From Arion vulgaris (taxonomy: Eukaryota; Mollusca; Gastropoda; Stylommatophora; Arionidae), in contig CM036755.1 of NCBI GenBank assembly GCA_020796225.1, forward strand, positions 12,861,494 to 12,925,493: DNA of 64,000 nucleotides, read 5' to 3'. The translations under genes were made by a program, and so were the position numbers. Below are positions 1 through 11,339 of the stretch, one piece after another. The notes beneath the pieces were generated by a model that worked only from the letters and a program-made list of their open reading frames with translations, did not search any database and was not told the DNA's origin. The stretch's first letter is position 1. Each line of letters opens with the position of its first letter.

Positions 1-160
1 AGACAGAGGAAGACAGAGAGAGAAATTTTGAACAGTCTGAATTCATGGCACGGAAAAACGTCAACATCTGAGAAGATAGCAAACACCAGAGACAGAGATT
101 TGTGGAGATACATGATCACCTACGCCAGCCGGCATGGCACCTGATGATGATGCAGCTGAT
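1..160 (+). mobile_element. RTE-A LINE 3' end (partial)
   Basis: Frame 1 is open from the window edge to a stop at 142-144 and ends RDRDLWRYMITYASRHGT, followed directly by a TGATGATGATG tail. The same protein end and tail recur at 63650-63912 (+), 53108-53740 (-) and 35430-35610 (-). This is the C-terminus and 3' end of an RTE-like non-LTR retrotransposon. The rest lies outside the window. Confidence 0.75.
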
Positions 161-195
161 TTGTCACGCATTTAGACACATCTAAAAATTCACAT

Positions 196-984
196 ATGAT
201 AACAACAGAAAGCGAAGAGACAGAACCAGAGCCCATGTTGGATGAAGTGCGCCTGGCCTTCAACAGTCTAAAGAGAGGGAAGTCACCAGGGTGCGATGAT
301 ATACCAGCGGAATTGATTCAAGCAGGCTGGGAGGCCAGTTTTCGGGTATATCATAAATTGTGTACAACGATTTGGAATAGCTCCTCCTGGCCAAAGGAAT
401 GGAAAAGATCAGTATTTATACCTATTCCAAAGAAGGGAAATCTGAAACTATGTACCAACTACAGAACTATTGATCTTATAAGTCACGCCAGCAAAATCCT
501 ACTAAAAATCATCATGAAGAGGATGGAACAAAAATTAGAAGATGAAATACACGAAACACAAGCAGGTTTCAGAAGAGGTAGAGGCACTAGAGACCATATT
601 TGTAGCATGAGACTCATTATCGAGAAATGCAGAGAATACAACATAGACCTGCATGCATGTTTCATAGACTGTAGCAAGGCTTTCGATCATATACAACATC
701 AGAAAATGTGGAACATCATGAAAGACATGCACTTTCCAACACACATAATACAACTCATAGAATCTCTATACCACGAACAACAGGCAACCATTAAAATAGG
801 AGGTGAAATAGCTGAATGGTTCGAGATTCAAAAGGGAGTAAGACAAGGATGTATTTTGTCCCCATATTTATTCAACATATATGCGGAGAACATCATGGGG
901 AATGTAAAAGACGATGCCAACTATGTGAATTACGACCCTTTCACTATTAGCGGCAAATGCATACCAGAGTTTAGATACGCAGAC
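196..984 (+). mobile_element. RTE-E LINE reverse transcriptase, 5' part of interrupted copy
   Basis: An open frame of about 263 residues carries reverse transcriptase motifs in order: SPGCDDIPAELI, PIPKKGNLKLCTNYR, QAGFRRGRGTRDHI, FIDCSKAFDHI and GVRQGCILSPYLFNIYAEN. It stops inside the catalytic box at FRYAD, where another LINE is inserted; the frame resumes as RYADDTVLL at 2343. No endonuclease domain is present, so the copy is 5' truncated. The residues read after 984 belong to the antisense of the inserted LINE, not to this protein. Apart from the insertion it is unusually well preserved. Confidence 0.85.
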
Positions 985-2342
985 TCTCTTTCTCTCTTTA
1001 GCCTGTTACGCCCTTGGCGTTTAGGACAGCAACAAACGCACACCATTCTTCCCTGTTCATGGCCTTCCTCTGTATTGTGTTCCAGCTATGATTCATTTCC
1101 TTCAGTTCTTGCTCTATCGTTCTCCTCCAGGTCGTCTTGGGTCTTCCACGCTTTCGCCTACCCTCTGGAGTCCATCTCAGTGCAGTTTTCGTGTCGGAGC
1201 CAGTCTCCATGCGCATCACATGTCCAATCCATCTCCAGCGTCTTCTTCGGATGATAATGCCCATATTCTCTTGTTGGCATCGTGCAAGAAATTCTTGGTT
1301 CGAGATAATAGTCGGCCAGTACATGCGTAAGATTTTTCGCAGACAAGTTGTATGAAAGGTGGAGAGTCTGGACATATCCTGTTCTGTCATTCTCTAGCAT
1401 TCCGATCCGTACAGCAATGTTGACAGCACACAGCTGTTGTAGATACTAGTCTTGGTTCTGATGCTGTATTGGGCAGATTTCCAGACGGTCTGAAGGGTCA
1501 TGAATGCACTTCGTGCCTTACTCAGTCTGTTTTTAATGTCAGATCCAGCGCCTCCTTCATTGCTAATAACACTTCCAAGGTATGTGAAAGCAGTTGTATC
1601 TCGGAGGGTTTTACCTTCTAGTTTGACTGGTGCTGGGGTTGCTATGTTCAGAGTCATTTCTTCAGTTTTCTTCTGATTTATTTTCAGCCTAACCATCTCA
1701 CTATATTGGTTAAGGCGGCAGGTCTTTTCTTGGATATATCTATGTGTATGAGATAGGAGTGCGATGTCATCTGCAAAATCTAGGTCTTCCAGAGTGGATG
1801 TGAGCGTCCATCTAATAGCTCTTGCCTTATCTTCCGTTGTTTTACGCATCACCCAATCTATGACAGTGTTGAATAATAAGTCTGACATAACACATCCTTG
1901 TCGCACGTCTGTTTTGACTTCAAACTTTAGCTCTGAGGTTTCAACACTGCATGCAAACTTGCTGTAGCAGCTTTTTATAATATTTATAAAACACAGTGGA
2001 TTCCATACCATCTTAGGATACGCCATAGACTTTCGCGGTGTATGCTATCAAAAGCTTTTTCAAAATCTACAAAGTTGATATAGAGTTTGCTTTGCCATTC
2101 TGTGCACTGCTCTATGATATTTCTAAGAGCAAATATTTGGCCTATACAGCTCCGTCCTCTGCGAAATCCTGCTTGTTCCTTTCTCAGTTTCTTATCCACA
2201 GCATCAGTAATACGTTGTACGATGATTTTGCTTAAGATTTTACTTGGGACAGAAAGCAGTGTTATTCCACGCCAATTATTACAATCGGCAAGGGAGCCCT
2301 TTTGGGTATCTTGATGATGACTCCTCTGTTCCATGCATCAGG
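985..2342 (-). mobile_element. LINE-B insertion, 1358 bp, 5' truncated, in an RT catalytic box
   Basis: A minus-strand non-LTR element lies between perfect 13-bp target duplications TAGATACGCAGAC (972-984 and 2343-2355). In three frames it encodes RT palm motifs (QAGFRRGRSC, FVDFEKAFDSI, VRQGCVMSDLLFN, LDFADDIALLSH) and the C-terminal region RRRWRWIGHVMRM, KRGRPKTTWRRT and NAKGVTG. Frameshifts lie near 2010 and 1390. The FADD catalytic box is intact. The 3' end is a GA-rich tail (RC of 985-1000). The same 3' end and tail type occur at 61466-61808. Confidence 0.9.
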
Positions 2343-2775
2343 TAGATACGCAGACGATACAGTATTATTATCCACCAGCAAAGAAGATTTGGAAAACCAA
2401 ATCATGACGCCCAGAAACATGGTGAAGACAAACATCATTATTTGAATATAGAAAAAACAAAAATCATGTCAACTAATAAAGCAAAAGGCTCACCTAACAT
2501 CCAAATAAACAATGAGGAACTCAAACGTGTAGAATATCTGGGATCAATAGTCAACAATAATTGTGACTGCTTCAAAGAGATCTCAAGAAGATTGACAATA
2601 GCAATCAAGAAGTTAAACACAATGAAGAACATGTGACAAAGCACCAGCAAAGTATTAAAATTAAAAATACTGAGAGCGCGCAATTTTTTTGTGATTAAGT
2701 ATGGTTGTGAGTCATGGACCATTACACAAACAACAAGAGCGAAAATACAGTCCTTCCAAACGAAATTAATATTCT
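2343..2775 (+). mobile_element. RTE-E LINE, 3' part of interrupted copy
   Basis: This continues the element of 196-984 across the LINE-B insertion: RYADDTVLLSTSKEDLENQI, then after a frame change NIEKTKIMSTNKAKGSP, VEYLGSIVNNN and EISRRLTIAIKKLNTMKNM. Stops and frameshifts follow, and homology fades near 2775 in AT-rich sequence. It is a pseudogene. Confidence 0.75.
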
Positions 2776-2812
2776 AATATATACTAATATATATTTAAAC
2801 TAATATTTAACT

Positions 2813-3020
2813 CGGATGGGGGTCTTTGTGGCTAAGTGGTTAAGCCTTGTGAGTCGAAGGTCGTGAGTTCGAGTCCGGACCGCGCCATTCTGTTCACGAG
2901 TGCAGTTTTTTCCAGAGACCCTAGGATTGTTGTTGGAGCTACGGAGTTCGTGCTTTGTGCAATACTCTCGGAGATGTGGACCGAGCCGTATGGGGTAAAA
3001 CCGGTGCAATCAAGTCAATT
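2813..3020 (+). mobile_element. SINE-A, tRNA-derived, with 12-bp TSD
   Basis: A 208-bp element sits between perfect 12-bp repeats TAATATTTAACT (2801-2812, 3021-3032). Its head is tRNA-like: A-box TGGCTAAGTGGTTAAG near 2828 and B-box AGTTCGAGTCC near 2865, as in an RNA polymerase III promoter. The body includes GGAGCTACGGAGTTCGTGC. A partial relative of the body lies at 62975-63110 (-). No stable full tRNA cloverleaf is claimed. Confidence 0.8.
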
Positions 3021-3080
3021 TAATATTTAACTAATTGGAAAACTAATATATAATTAGTGGGTCAGAAACATGGATAACTA

Positions 3081-5272
3081 AAGTCTGTCCATTAATTCGT
3101 GAGCACGTTTGAAATTGATTTGCTCGAAAACTACCTGTTGGATCTCAGTGATTTTTGCATGCAGCCTTAGAATATCCATGACGCTAAAATAAAGCTAACC
3201 AGTAGTCCATAGATGCTTCGGATTTTGCACATCGGCGAATTCCTTTGATCTTTTATGACAATTGCAAATATTACAATGACAATGACAATGGCTCAAATTT
3301 TAGATTTTACAGTAATCCCTAGAATTTGTCCATGTCAATTCTATTCATAGGAGTATTCCATATTAACTTGATAGGTCAAGTAATTAAGTGTGTTGCCCTT
3401 TATGTGCAATCGTGAACTTGGATACAATATGCAACAGTTAGTCCTCCCTTCGGTCACCATTAGACCCCAGGGTGTCTTAACTTCACCACAAATTGTATGA
3501 TGGTAGACGCATTTGGATATGGAAATGTATACGTTGCTATTTCTCAGTCTGTAATCAAAATATGATTTGTATCATCCCGAATCTGACGATTCCATGAGGT
3601 TGATAATTGTTACTGGCTGACAAATTGTAATCCATCTCGGTGCCAGTACTCGTCTTTCTCTCGGAGCACATGTTCAACACACTTCTTCCAGAACTGCATG
3701 TCTATCATTGAGAGGGACTCACGTGTCAGAACTTCAACATCACACATTTTAAACGTCCTGTTCTGTTCGGCAACTTGCCCTTTACTTTAGCCCAGACAAG
3801 CTCTATCGGATTGAGCATGATATGGAGGTAGTCGCAAAGACGTGTGGCCGTATTCCGCAATGATTTTGTCAATATGAAACACCTTTGTCTTATTTGTCAT
3901 CCTCACCAGGTGCAACAACTCGGGTTTCAAATATGTATCATCGAAGCTGACATTTTCCTTAGCAAGCCAAGTCCTAATTTGATCTTTGTATTTGATGCAG
4001 TTGGTACTTTGTCTTCCGCTGATACTGCGTTGTGATAGGATGCATTATCCATTACCAAGCATGATGGTCTGTTTAGAATTTGAAGTAGATCTTTCTCCAT
4101 CCAGTGCCTGAAAATATGTCCATTCATTTATGTGTGGTAGTCCCTACGTCGTACTTTTTGATTGGAAAATAAGTCCAGCGTCATGGACAAGACCTTCTTC
4201 ACTGCTTCCTGCATGTGTTAGTATAATACGCTGGCCTTTGCTGCTTAGTATTTTTCTTTTCTGTTCACCGTCTACTGATTGCCATTTTTAGCATTGGTGT
4301 GGTGAGCATTGACCCAGGATTCGTCCAAATATACAATATCATAGCCTTGCCTCCGCCGCTCACGGATCTGCCTCAGGTATTTACTTCGGGCAGCAATTAA
4401 ATGTGGCTTTTCACAAATAATATTCCTGCCGCCTATAGTTTTTCTGAAGGTGAAGCTGGCGGCTCTTACAATTTTCCATAGAGTACTTTTAGAAATGTCT
4501 ATGCTGCAATCTGATTGCAGTTTTAATTTCAGTTTCCTGAGAGTAACAAGTTGATTTGTCGCAAACATTTTCAAGAGCTCCTGTCTTATGACATCTATGT
4601 CAAAGTCGTCAATTGTTCTTTTCCTTCCTTGCTTGACATTAGTGCACTTTGTGTCCTGTTTAATCCATCGGGAAAAGGATTCTCTATTCAGACCAAGCGC
4701 CAGTTGCGTTCGTTTCTCAGGTTATGAATATCGCAATATAGATGACCTCTCTTAGATTCCCTACGGAAGTGTTGGTATAGTAAAACTGTAACCTTCTGCA
4801 TTGTTATAAATGTGCACTTCAGACTCATTATGAATGTGATATCAATGTCAGTTTTGATAAGCCAACAAATATGATACAATAGCTTCATACAAATAGCGAG
4901 ATACACCTATAACTATACAACGGTATCCCAATTATAACGTCATATGCTTTCCGCTTTCAAAGTCGACCTGGTTAGGTGCACGGGAATTCGTGAAATTGTT
5001 GTTTACTCACAATATTTCAATGTTACCATAATGTATTTTTAGAACAACGTGCCTGTGTACCGTAGATCTGTTACTATTGTGTACAATCCGGTGAGGTTGA
5101 TTTTAATATAACCTGAAGAAGAAATATTTCAAACTACATCAAATTTTCTTGGAAAAAATATTTCTCTAGCGTCATGGATATTCTAAGGCTGCTTGCAAAA
5201 ATCACTGAGATCCAACAGGTAGTTTTCGAGAAAATCAATTTCAAACGTGCTCACGAATTAATGGACAGACTA
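3081..5272 (-). mobile_element. Tc1/mariner-type transposon with 106-bp TIRs
   Basis: Inverted repeats of about 106 bp (3081-3186 and 5167-5272) match with only a few mismatches and start (A/T)AGTCTGTCCATTAATTCG. They are flanked by TA on both sides (3079-3080, 5273-5274), as expected for IS630/Tc1/mariner elements. A broken DDE transposase lies inside on the minus strand. The whole is 2192 bp and sits in a short tandem repeat. Confidence 0.85.
3600..4690 (-). pseudogene. Tc1/mariner DDE transposase, frameshifted
   Basis: The protein starts near 4690 (ESFSRWIKQDTK). It includes the first catalytic Asp in VYLDESWVN (about 4310), the second in CLVMDNASYHN (about 4050), and the third acidic residue in LNPIELVWAKVK (about 3800), then EVLTRESLSMIDMQFW near the C-terminus. 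At least two frameshifts (about 4150 and 3830) and stops disable it. The catalytic triad residues survive, which suggests a fairly recent copy. Confidence 0.8.
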
Positions 5273-5274
5273 TA

Positions 5275-5345
5275 ATATATAATTAGTGGGTTAGAAACAT
5301 GGATAAATAATATACAATAAGTGGGTCATAGACATGGAAAACTAC
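5275..5345. repeat. Short tandem repeat flanking the transposon
   Basis: A unit of about 30 bp (ATAATTAGTGGGTCAGAAAC then ATGGATAA) occurs once before the Tc1/mariner element (about 3050-3080) and about twice after it. The transposon inserted into this array. Confidence 0.6.
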
Positions 5346-5379
5346 TAAAATAATAACGCATAAACAACAAACATTCAGC

Positions 5380-6500
5380 AAACATTGATCAAATGGTTTT
5401 TGTTCAGAAAAGATGGAGCTGAGTTATCAGTTATATGAGGACTATCATCATAGCACTCCGGACATGTCCATAGGTGCTCCGATCTCCGCCTCAGCAAATC
5501 CAGCAGCGTCCAGCGACCCAACACGCCAGTTCGATGTTGATTAATCAATCTCTTTGCATATTTAGTATGTCGTTCTTTTTGGGCTGCACCAATATTGACA
5601 CCCATCTCTTTCAATCGAGTCAGCGAGTGGGATTCACAGCCCTGAAACTCCTCTGTTCGGAAAGACTCTCTCAATGCGTGAAGAATGTCACTTCGATCCA
5701 TGGCAGCTCCCTCTGTTATTGTAGCCAAGCCAGCCAATCTATCAGCTTGTTCATTACCCTAACTCCTGCGTGCCCAGGGACAAAAATGAAGGTGATTTCT
5801 CTGATCATTGTCTGTACCAGTACCTCCACCCAGTTGCGTCTCACCATACCTGATTCGACTTTACGAATCATGCTCATGGAGTCACTGAGTATGAAAACAT
5901 GAGAGTAATTGTGAGATGCCAACCAGTTCACCGCCTCCGTAACCGCCCGAACCTCCATTGTCAAGCTACTTGTGGTTGTTGTGTAGGCCCCACTGGCCTC
6001 TCTTATTATTTTCCTCCTGAGCGTGCTGAAAAAGCCCACGCACAGCCTTGTTGGCGAATGACTGAACCATCGGTGTAAATAACCACATCTGTATCATTGA
6101 TGATGTCATTCAAGAGAGCCTTTACCTCCACGTTTAGCAGTGATAGATTATTTTGTTCGCAGTTTTTCTTGATAGATGTAATAACGGTGAAAGCAGTTTG
6201 AAATTGATGTGGCACAGCAATCCATTCCTCTCCTGTTTCAATTCCCGAAGGATCACATATTTTCCTAAGCGTATCTTCCGCCTGACTCAGCCATGATCTG
6301 CCTCTCTTGAGTCTACACCTTTCTCTTTAATGAGTTCTTCATGGAGAGGATGTTCCTTGTTTGCATTGATTCTTAGATATGGTCGAACCCTCCAAGTTTC
6401 AATTCTGTTAGCAATAGTTGGGAGGTCAAGAAGGAATCGCATTGACACTCCTGGTGTATCTTTAGGTGCATCCCAGAATGATGCGCATAGCCTCATTCTG
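5380..6500 (-). mobile_element. LINE-D (I/Jockey-like) RNase H and C-terminal part
   Basis: Minus-strand frames encode an RNase H domain: VVIYTDGSV (about 6085), MEVRAVTEAVNWL (about 5960), FILSDSMSMIRKV (about 5900) and FVPGHAGVRVMNK (about 5780). A C-terminal segment has TCPECYDDSPH near 5450, a common C-rich ending of these proteins. The upstream piece (KDTPGVSMRFLLDLP, WRVRPYLRI) links it to the RT part at 7269-7860; the two were one element before LINE-D copy 2 inserted between them. It is frameshifted. Confidence 0.8.
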
Positions 6501-6509
6501 AATTCTTTC

Positions 6510-7259
6510 TGAAGACTAAAAAATGGAGAACCTTAGCTCTGGCCACCGGCAAGTTCTCAACCAATTTCAGGGCTGAGGTAGAGGCCCTCAGTGCAGCTGC
6601 AAAATGGCACTACAAAATATGAACCAAATACATGGAAAAATAGTGCTCTTGACTGACGCATTGTCTGCTATCTCAGCACTGAAATCTGAAAGGAACACAG
6701 AACTAAGTGATCTCAGGTCAACATTAGCTCAGTTATCCCATGAATCGGAGAGGGTAGTAATCCAGTGGGTACCCTCACACTGCAAGATCAAGGGAATGAA
6801 GATGCTGACAGACTGGCTAAAGAGGGAACAGAATGCCCCAAGATAACAACATGGTTAGCTATGAAGAAGCAAAACCATCGCCAAAGGGCACTACAGGGCA
6901 AAGTGGGATAAAGAACACTCAAAACACAACAAGAATGATGGATATTACCAACTGTCCAGAAGGGACCAGATAGCTATACTTCGCCTTCGGACGGGTCACA
7001 ACAGAATGAGACACCCCTGTACACCAAATTCAAGATAGGCACCAACGACCTGTGCCCCTGTGGCTTAGCAAGTATGACAACAGAACATATCCTACTGAAC
7101 TGCCCCCAGTATGCAGACCTGAGAAGAAAGAGGTGGCCCACTTACACCAGCATCCAAGACAAACTGTATGGCGTGGCTGATGATCTGAGGCAGACGGCTG
7201 CCTTTGTTAGGGAATCCGAAATCCCAATCTAGTGAGAACGCAGAAGAAAGAAGAAGAAT
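6510..7259 (+). mobile_element. LINE-D copy 2, 750 bp, inserted in LINE-D copy 1
   Basis: This plus-strand fragment lies between 9-bp duplications AATTCTTTC (6501-6509, 7260-7268). It carries the RNase H end of an I/Jockey-like LINE: TNFRAEVEALSAA, IVLLTDALSAISALKSE and VIQWVPSHCKIKG, then AILRLRTGHNRMRH and a Cys-rich tail region. It ends in an AAGAAAGAAGAAGAAT tail. The copy is 5' truncated and frameshifted. It is antisense to its host element. Confidence 0.85.
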
Positions 7260-7268
7260 AATTCTTTC

Positions 7269-7860
7269 CAGTCTCACTGTTTGCGTAGGACTAATTGTTA
7301 GGAGAGCGCATGCATATTCTATACATGACAGAACAACACCTTGGTACAAGAGCACAAGAAGGCGTTGCTCAATGTTAGCAGCCGCCATGATTCTCAGTGC
7401 GGATAGTGCGTTGCGAGCCTTTGCAATAACTTGGTCGATATGGTCCCTAAAGCATAGACTGCGATCAAATTTTACACCCAAATAACTCATAGATGCTGTT
7501 CGGGTGAGTGCATGTCCATCTAAAGTGACTTGTGGCGTGTCAGACTTCACAATGTGATTATTTAGAGAGAACCATGATAACACAGCCTTGGTATGGTTTA
7601 TCGTTGCACCAGAAACATCCCACCAGGCCATTATGCGGTTCAGTTCTTCCTGGAGTTTATTAGCAATTTCATCCATGTTTCTCCCCTGTATGTACACCAT
7701 GATGTCGTCTGCAAATGACAGCGTTCGTCCCCTGCCAGATAATCATTATGGTGAATACATTGAATAGTACTGGAGATAGTGGAGACCCTGGGGTAGGCCG
7801 AGATGGAACTGAGATGGTAAGATAAGCTCACAAACAAAAAAGATTTTGAAGGAAGCAATA
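7269..7860 (-). mobile_element. LINE-D copy 1, reverse transcriptase part
   Basis: A minus-strand frame (7092-7700) reads MVYIQGRNMDEIANKLQEEL, AWWDVSGATINHTKAVLSW, SMSYLGVKFDRSLCF, ALRIMAAANIEQRLLVLLY and SPTQTVRLERI, the thumb and connection region of an I/Jockey-clade RT. RTLSFADDIMV-like codons precede it (about 7710-7725). Its C-terminal continuation is at 5380-6500 across the nested insertion. It is 5' truncated near 7860. Confidence 0.8.
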
Positions 7861-8095
7861 CATATTCCAGTGAACTAAGAGGTTAATAAAAGAACCTTGA
7901 GAAAATCCAGGGAGAGTATAACAAGGAGGGCCTTTTCCTGGAACCCACAAGTAAATTTAGAAATACATGAAGAAGATATTAGTAGGCAAAGATTAACGAT
8001 AAACACAAGAGCTGAAGGAAGCTGCAGGAGATGGTTAAATATAGGAAGATTTGGCGGAATTGGTTGAGGTCTATTTCCTAATCGGAATTAAAAAT
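7861..8095. other. No feature recognised
   Basis: A-rich sequence without a supported frame or repeat. It may be decayed LINE. Confidence 0.4.
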
Positions 8096-8097
8096 AC

Positions 8098-8106
8098 ACT
8101 AGAGAG

Positions 8107-8150
<44 letters not shown>

Positions 8151-8246
8151 ATGCACAATTAATGTAAGAGATGTCGAGTAAATTTTCTGACACGGAACAC
8201 TCTCTCTCTCTCTCTCTCACTCTCTCTCTCTCATTCTCTCTCGCGC
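8098..8246. repeat. Inverted GA/CT microsatellites
   Basis: A (GA)n tract at about 8100-8152 and a (CT)n tract at about 8201-8243 face each other across about 50 bp, giving a potential long hairpin. Confidence 0.85.
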
Positions 8247-8349
8247 GATAGTTCTTTTTGGTCATTTTGATCATTCTTATCGTGATATATAAACAGCCTT
8301 TGCCAAGAACGAATTTTTACGTTATATCGTTCAGCATCATTTGGAGCTC

Positions 8350-9265
8350 TAGTGCTTATACTTCGATGACATGTCCGGTTTCAGCCAGCGTTTGCTGTGT
8401 TCGCTCTCCATCAGTCTTTGGCTGTCCCCAGCCGACCTGCAAGGCAGCATATTGCTATTTTCTTTTAGGGTAGCGATCCTTAGACAACTGCCTTCTTGGG
8501 ATGTTGTATTGAGCGTCATCTGCCCAGGCTACCTGTCTTTTTTGGACTACTTGATTTGTCTACCGTCCAGTTTTGTGTACGGATTGCTCCACTAGGCTTT
8601 GATTGTCCCCAATCTAACTACAGGACAGTAGTAGTTCCCTGCGAGCGGAAACTGGATTCAAGCCTCTGCTGGGCTTTCCAGTTTTGTTTCTGCACATTTT
8701 GGTGGCCCGCTCACCTCTACGCTTTCCATGCTCCTTCGTCGCTCCACCATCAGCGCCGTGCACGTCTGTCCCATCGTTTGACCCACCCGTGCATCGTTCG
8801 CATGCGTGTTCGCTCTGCCTCGGTTCCTGCCCACCGTGTCTATTAGTACTCACCGTGCACACATTCACCATGCCTCTAGACTGTCCGGACACGGAGCTCA
8901 ACTCGGGCTCCCACCTCCGGGCTCCGAGTTTCACCCTATGTGGACGCACGTGCAACTCAAATCGGGCCTGGAGGTGGGAGGTTCGCGCCACGCGGGCCCA
9001 CTTCTCTTCAATAGATGCACCCTCATCATTTTTTTGTTTATCCGTTCAGCTTTTCCCATCGGCCGGATGTGTATTAATAATCACTATGGGATTCCGCTCG
9101 TCTGTGCTGCGAGCGGATCTCATTCAACGTGACTACATTTACATCACCACTTATACCAGAGTAGTTCTCCCTCGATCCCTACCCGCTTACCCAGACGGGA
9201 ACCTTTGTCTATTACCAGGGTCACCATGTGAAGGTGGAGTAGGATCTTGATTAGTGCCAGCTCAC
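8350..9265 (-). mobile_element. Unclassified GC-rich interspersed repeat, copy 1
   Basis: Read on the minus strand from 9265, it begins AGTGAGCTGGCACTAATC and continues with TGGTGACCCTGGTAATAGAC, GATCCGCTCGCAGCACAGAC and GAAACTCGGAGCC. All have close matches in the same order at about 29375-29900 (+). It is markedly more GC-rich than its surroundings. Overlapping frames are open but share no protein motif I recognise, so I treat it as a repeat, not a gene. Confidence 0.6.
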
Positions 9266-9487
9266 TAATCCTAGCGCGACGTTGTCCCTATCCGCCTTGA
9301 ACCCACGGATCGATCAGAAATGAGGATGAGGTCTTCAAACAATCTAGGATTATGTGGTTTCTTTTGGCTGTTAATTTCTAACCGATATTATTCATATCTG
9401 CAATACACAGTTACCGAGATGACCTATTTCAATTGGAGGTGGTTACCACACAATTTGTGTTGCCTCAAACTTCTCATCATTAACATT
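9266..9487. other. No feature recognised
   Basis: No supported coding or repeat signal beyond flank of the GC-rich element. Confidence 0.4.
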
Positions 9488-9800
9488 AGGTGCCGTCTCC
9501 GCATCAAAGGGCGGCTGTAACTAACCCCCAACATCCATTTCAAAATCACATGTGGGTTTCTAGTATTCTGCATTCTTAATATATGACCAAACATTTCCAT
9601 TTAATCTCTTTTATTTTAGCCCACTGATAATGTTGGTGTCCGTGCTTCCATGTGATCTCATGATTATGTTTTCTCTAATTCCAACAAGTGCAATTCATTC
9701 TTCTGAGACACCGTTATAATAAGTTTCTGATACGACTGTCTGTCTTGGTAATTGTTTCTCATGTTTCTGCAGGACTTATGTCTGATGTTGCTGTGATGTG
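9488..9800 (-). mobile_element. Degenerate LINE 3' region
   Basis: The sequence AGGTGCCGTCTCCGCATCAA at 9490 matches the RTE-F 3' end at 41185. The stretch 9690-9775 resembles the LINE piece at 54520-54630 (TTCTTCTGAGACA, GCGACTGTCTGTCTTG-type segments). No intact frame remains. Confidence 0.5.
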
Positions 9801-9813
9801 GTGGCCAGAAACA

Positions 9814-10017
9814 GTGCTGCGTCCCTCTCCGCGGTATAGAATCAAGTAAAGAACTGCTGAAATAGTGCCTCGTCCCTCTCCGCGGTATAGAATCAAGTAA
9901 AGAACTGCTGAAATAGTGCCGCGTCCCTCTCCGCGGTATAGAATCAAGTAAAGAACTGCTGAAATAGTGCCTCGTCCCTCTCCGCGGTATAGAATCAAGT
10001 AAAGAACTGCTGAGATA
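9814..10017. repeat. Minisatellite, 51 bp x 4
   Basis: Four near-identical 51-bp units contain CGTCCCTCTCCGCGGTATAG. Since 51 is a multiple of three, long minus-strand frames arise (LYLILYRGEGRGT repeats); these are not genes. Confidence 0.95.
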
Positions 10018-10234
10018 GAAATTCACAAGAGAAGATAGAAGATAGATAGAACATATAATGTGGAAACCACCAATTAACATACACTGAACTGGAATCGACA
10101 GGGGAAAGGTATTTGAGACAGACCGAGAAACACGTTAAGATACATGAACAAATAGTAAGGACATCCAACAACTGGTTCTCAGGAAGTCATTGAGACATTG
10201 GCTGTCAGGAATTAAGAGACAAAAGAAGAAGAAG
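10018..10234. other. Unclassified stretch ending in an A-rich tail
   Basis: It ends in AAGAAGAAGAAGAAAAAC near 10213-10230, like several LINE/SINE tails here. The body is unrecognised. Confidence 0.35.
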
Positions 10235-10475
10235 AAAAACATTACATCAACATTAGAAATATGTGCTACACAATGCGAACTTATGTTTTAATAGCATAAC
10301 ATCAATATAGCAAATACGCGTTATACAATGTGAATTTATATTTAATGAACAACACATTGACATCAATAATTTGCGTTATACAATGTGAATTTATATTTTA
10401 TGAACAATACAAAGACATAAGAAATGTATGTAACACAATATGAATGTATGCTTGGTTAACAAAACAGTAATATTA
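10235..10475. repeat. Degenerate tandem repeat, about 62 bp x 4
   Basis: Diverged units share GTTATACAATGTGAATTTAT. It is more decayed than the other arrays, so likely older. Confidence 0.7.
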
Positions 10476-10751
10476 TATGTTGCTATATATATACACATAT
10501 AATCATTTAAAACGTTTATTCCATTACGAAACACTTAGTACAAAAAATCTAAACTCATATCTGAATATAACGATAATATGACTAACTTTAGTCTACTACT
10601 AAATATAACAATTATACTATCAATAATTTCTATATTCGAATATTGAATATAATAACTATAAGATACATATTATTTTTATTTTAATCGATTTAATATAATT
10701 TCGGGTAGATCCACGGTTTCTCTCAGTATTCTCAAGCTGACCCTTTGTCTA
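10476..10751. other. AT-rich unannotated stretch
   Basis: Very AT-rich, no supported feature. Confidence 0.4.
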
Positions 10752-10752
10752 A

Positions 10753-11209
10753 GACAACGTTTCCCAAAGTGGGCAGTATCCCCCCTCCCCAGTGGGCGCT
10801 GAAGAGTTCTAGGGGGCGATAGTGGATTCAGAAGGATTTGGGGATGTTCAGGCGATTAGGGGTTGGTGGCTCCTTAAAGAATAAATTAATAATACATATT
10901 TTAAAATAAATTGTTTTCTAGATTTTGCGATTGAATAATCATTTAAAATTTGATTTCTGCATTTAAATTCATCTTATGCCCGTCTTACACGATCCATTTT
11001 TTCATCAATTTTCTATTTCATGCATATAATCATTTGAAAATTGATCATGTATTACAGTAATATATATCAATTTTCTATGTCAAAAAGAAAATAGAGCATT
11101 TATATATATATGTGGGAGGGAGCGTTGGCAACTGTTATAATGTGGAGGGGGGCGTTACAACGTTATGTTGTACAAAGTGGGCGGTGGGTCGAAAAATGTT
11201 TGGGAATCT
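10753..11209. mobile_element. hAT-type MITE candidate
   Basis: Left end CAACGTTTCCCAAAGTGGGC and right end (minus strand) CATAGATTCCCAAACATTTT form imperfect short inverted repeats. GTCTAAGA and GTCTAAGG lie outside as an 8-bp duplication with one mismatch. The interior is AT-rich and non-coding. TTCCCAAA ends are typical of hAT MITEs. Confidence 0.6.
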
Positions 11210-11339
11210 ATGGTCTAAGGGTTGCAAGCTAATTGTTGCCTTGGCTTACTACACAATATTTACTATGCTCTCAACTGCCAGGTCTAACGACTGCAGTGTG
11301 TAATTTGAAACCTCTACATTCCCAAGAGATAGAGAAAAT

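Noticed and set aside
2813..2890. Functional tRNA gene
   Set aside because: A and B boxes are present but no cloverleaf with a proper anticodon arm; a 208-bp body and TSD show a SINE.
8684..9250. 188-residue plus-strand frame
   Set aside because: It lies antisense in a GC-rich interspersed repeat, overlaps other open frames and has no recognised motif.
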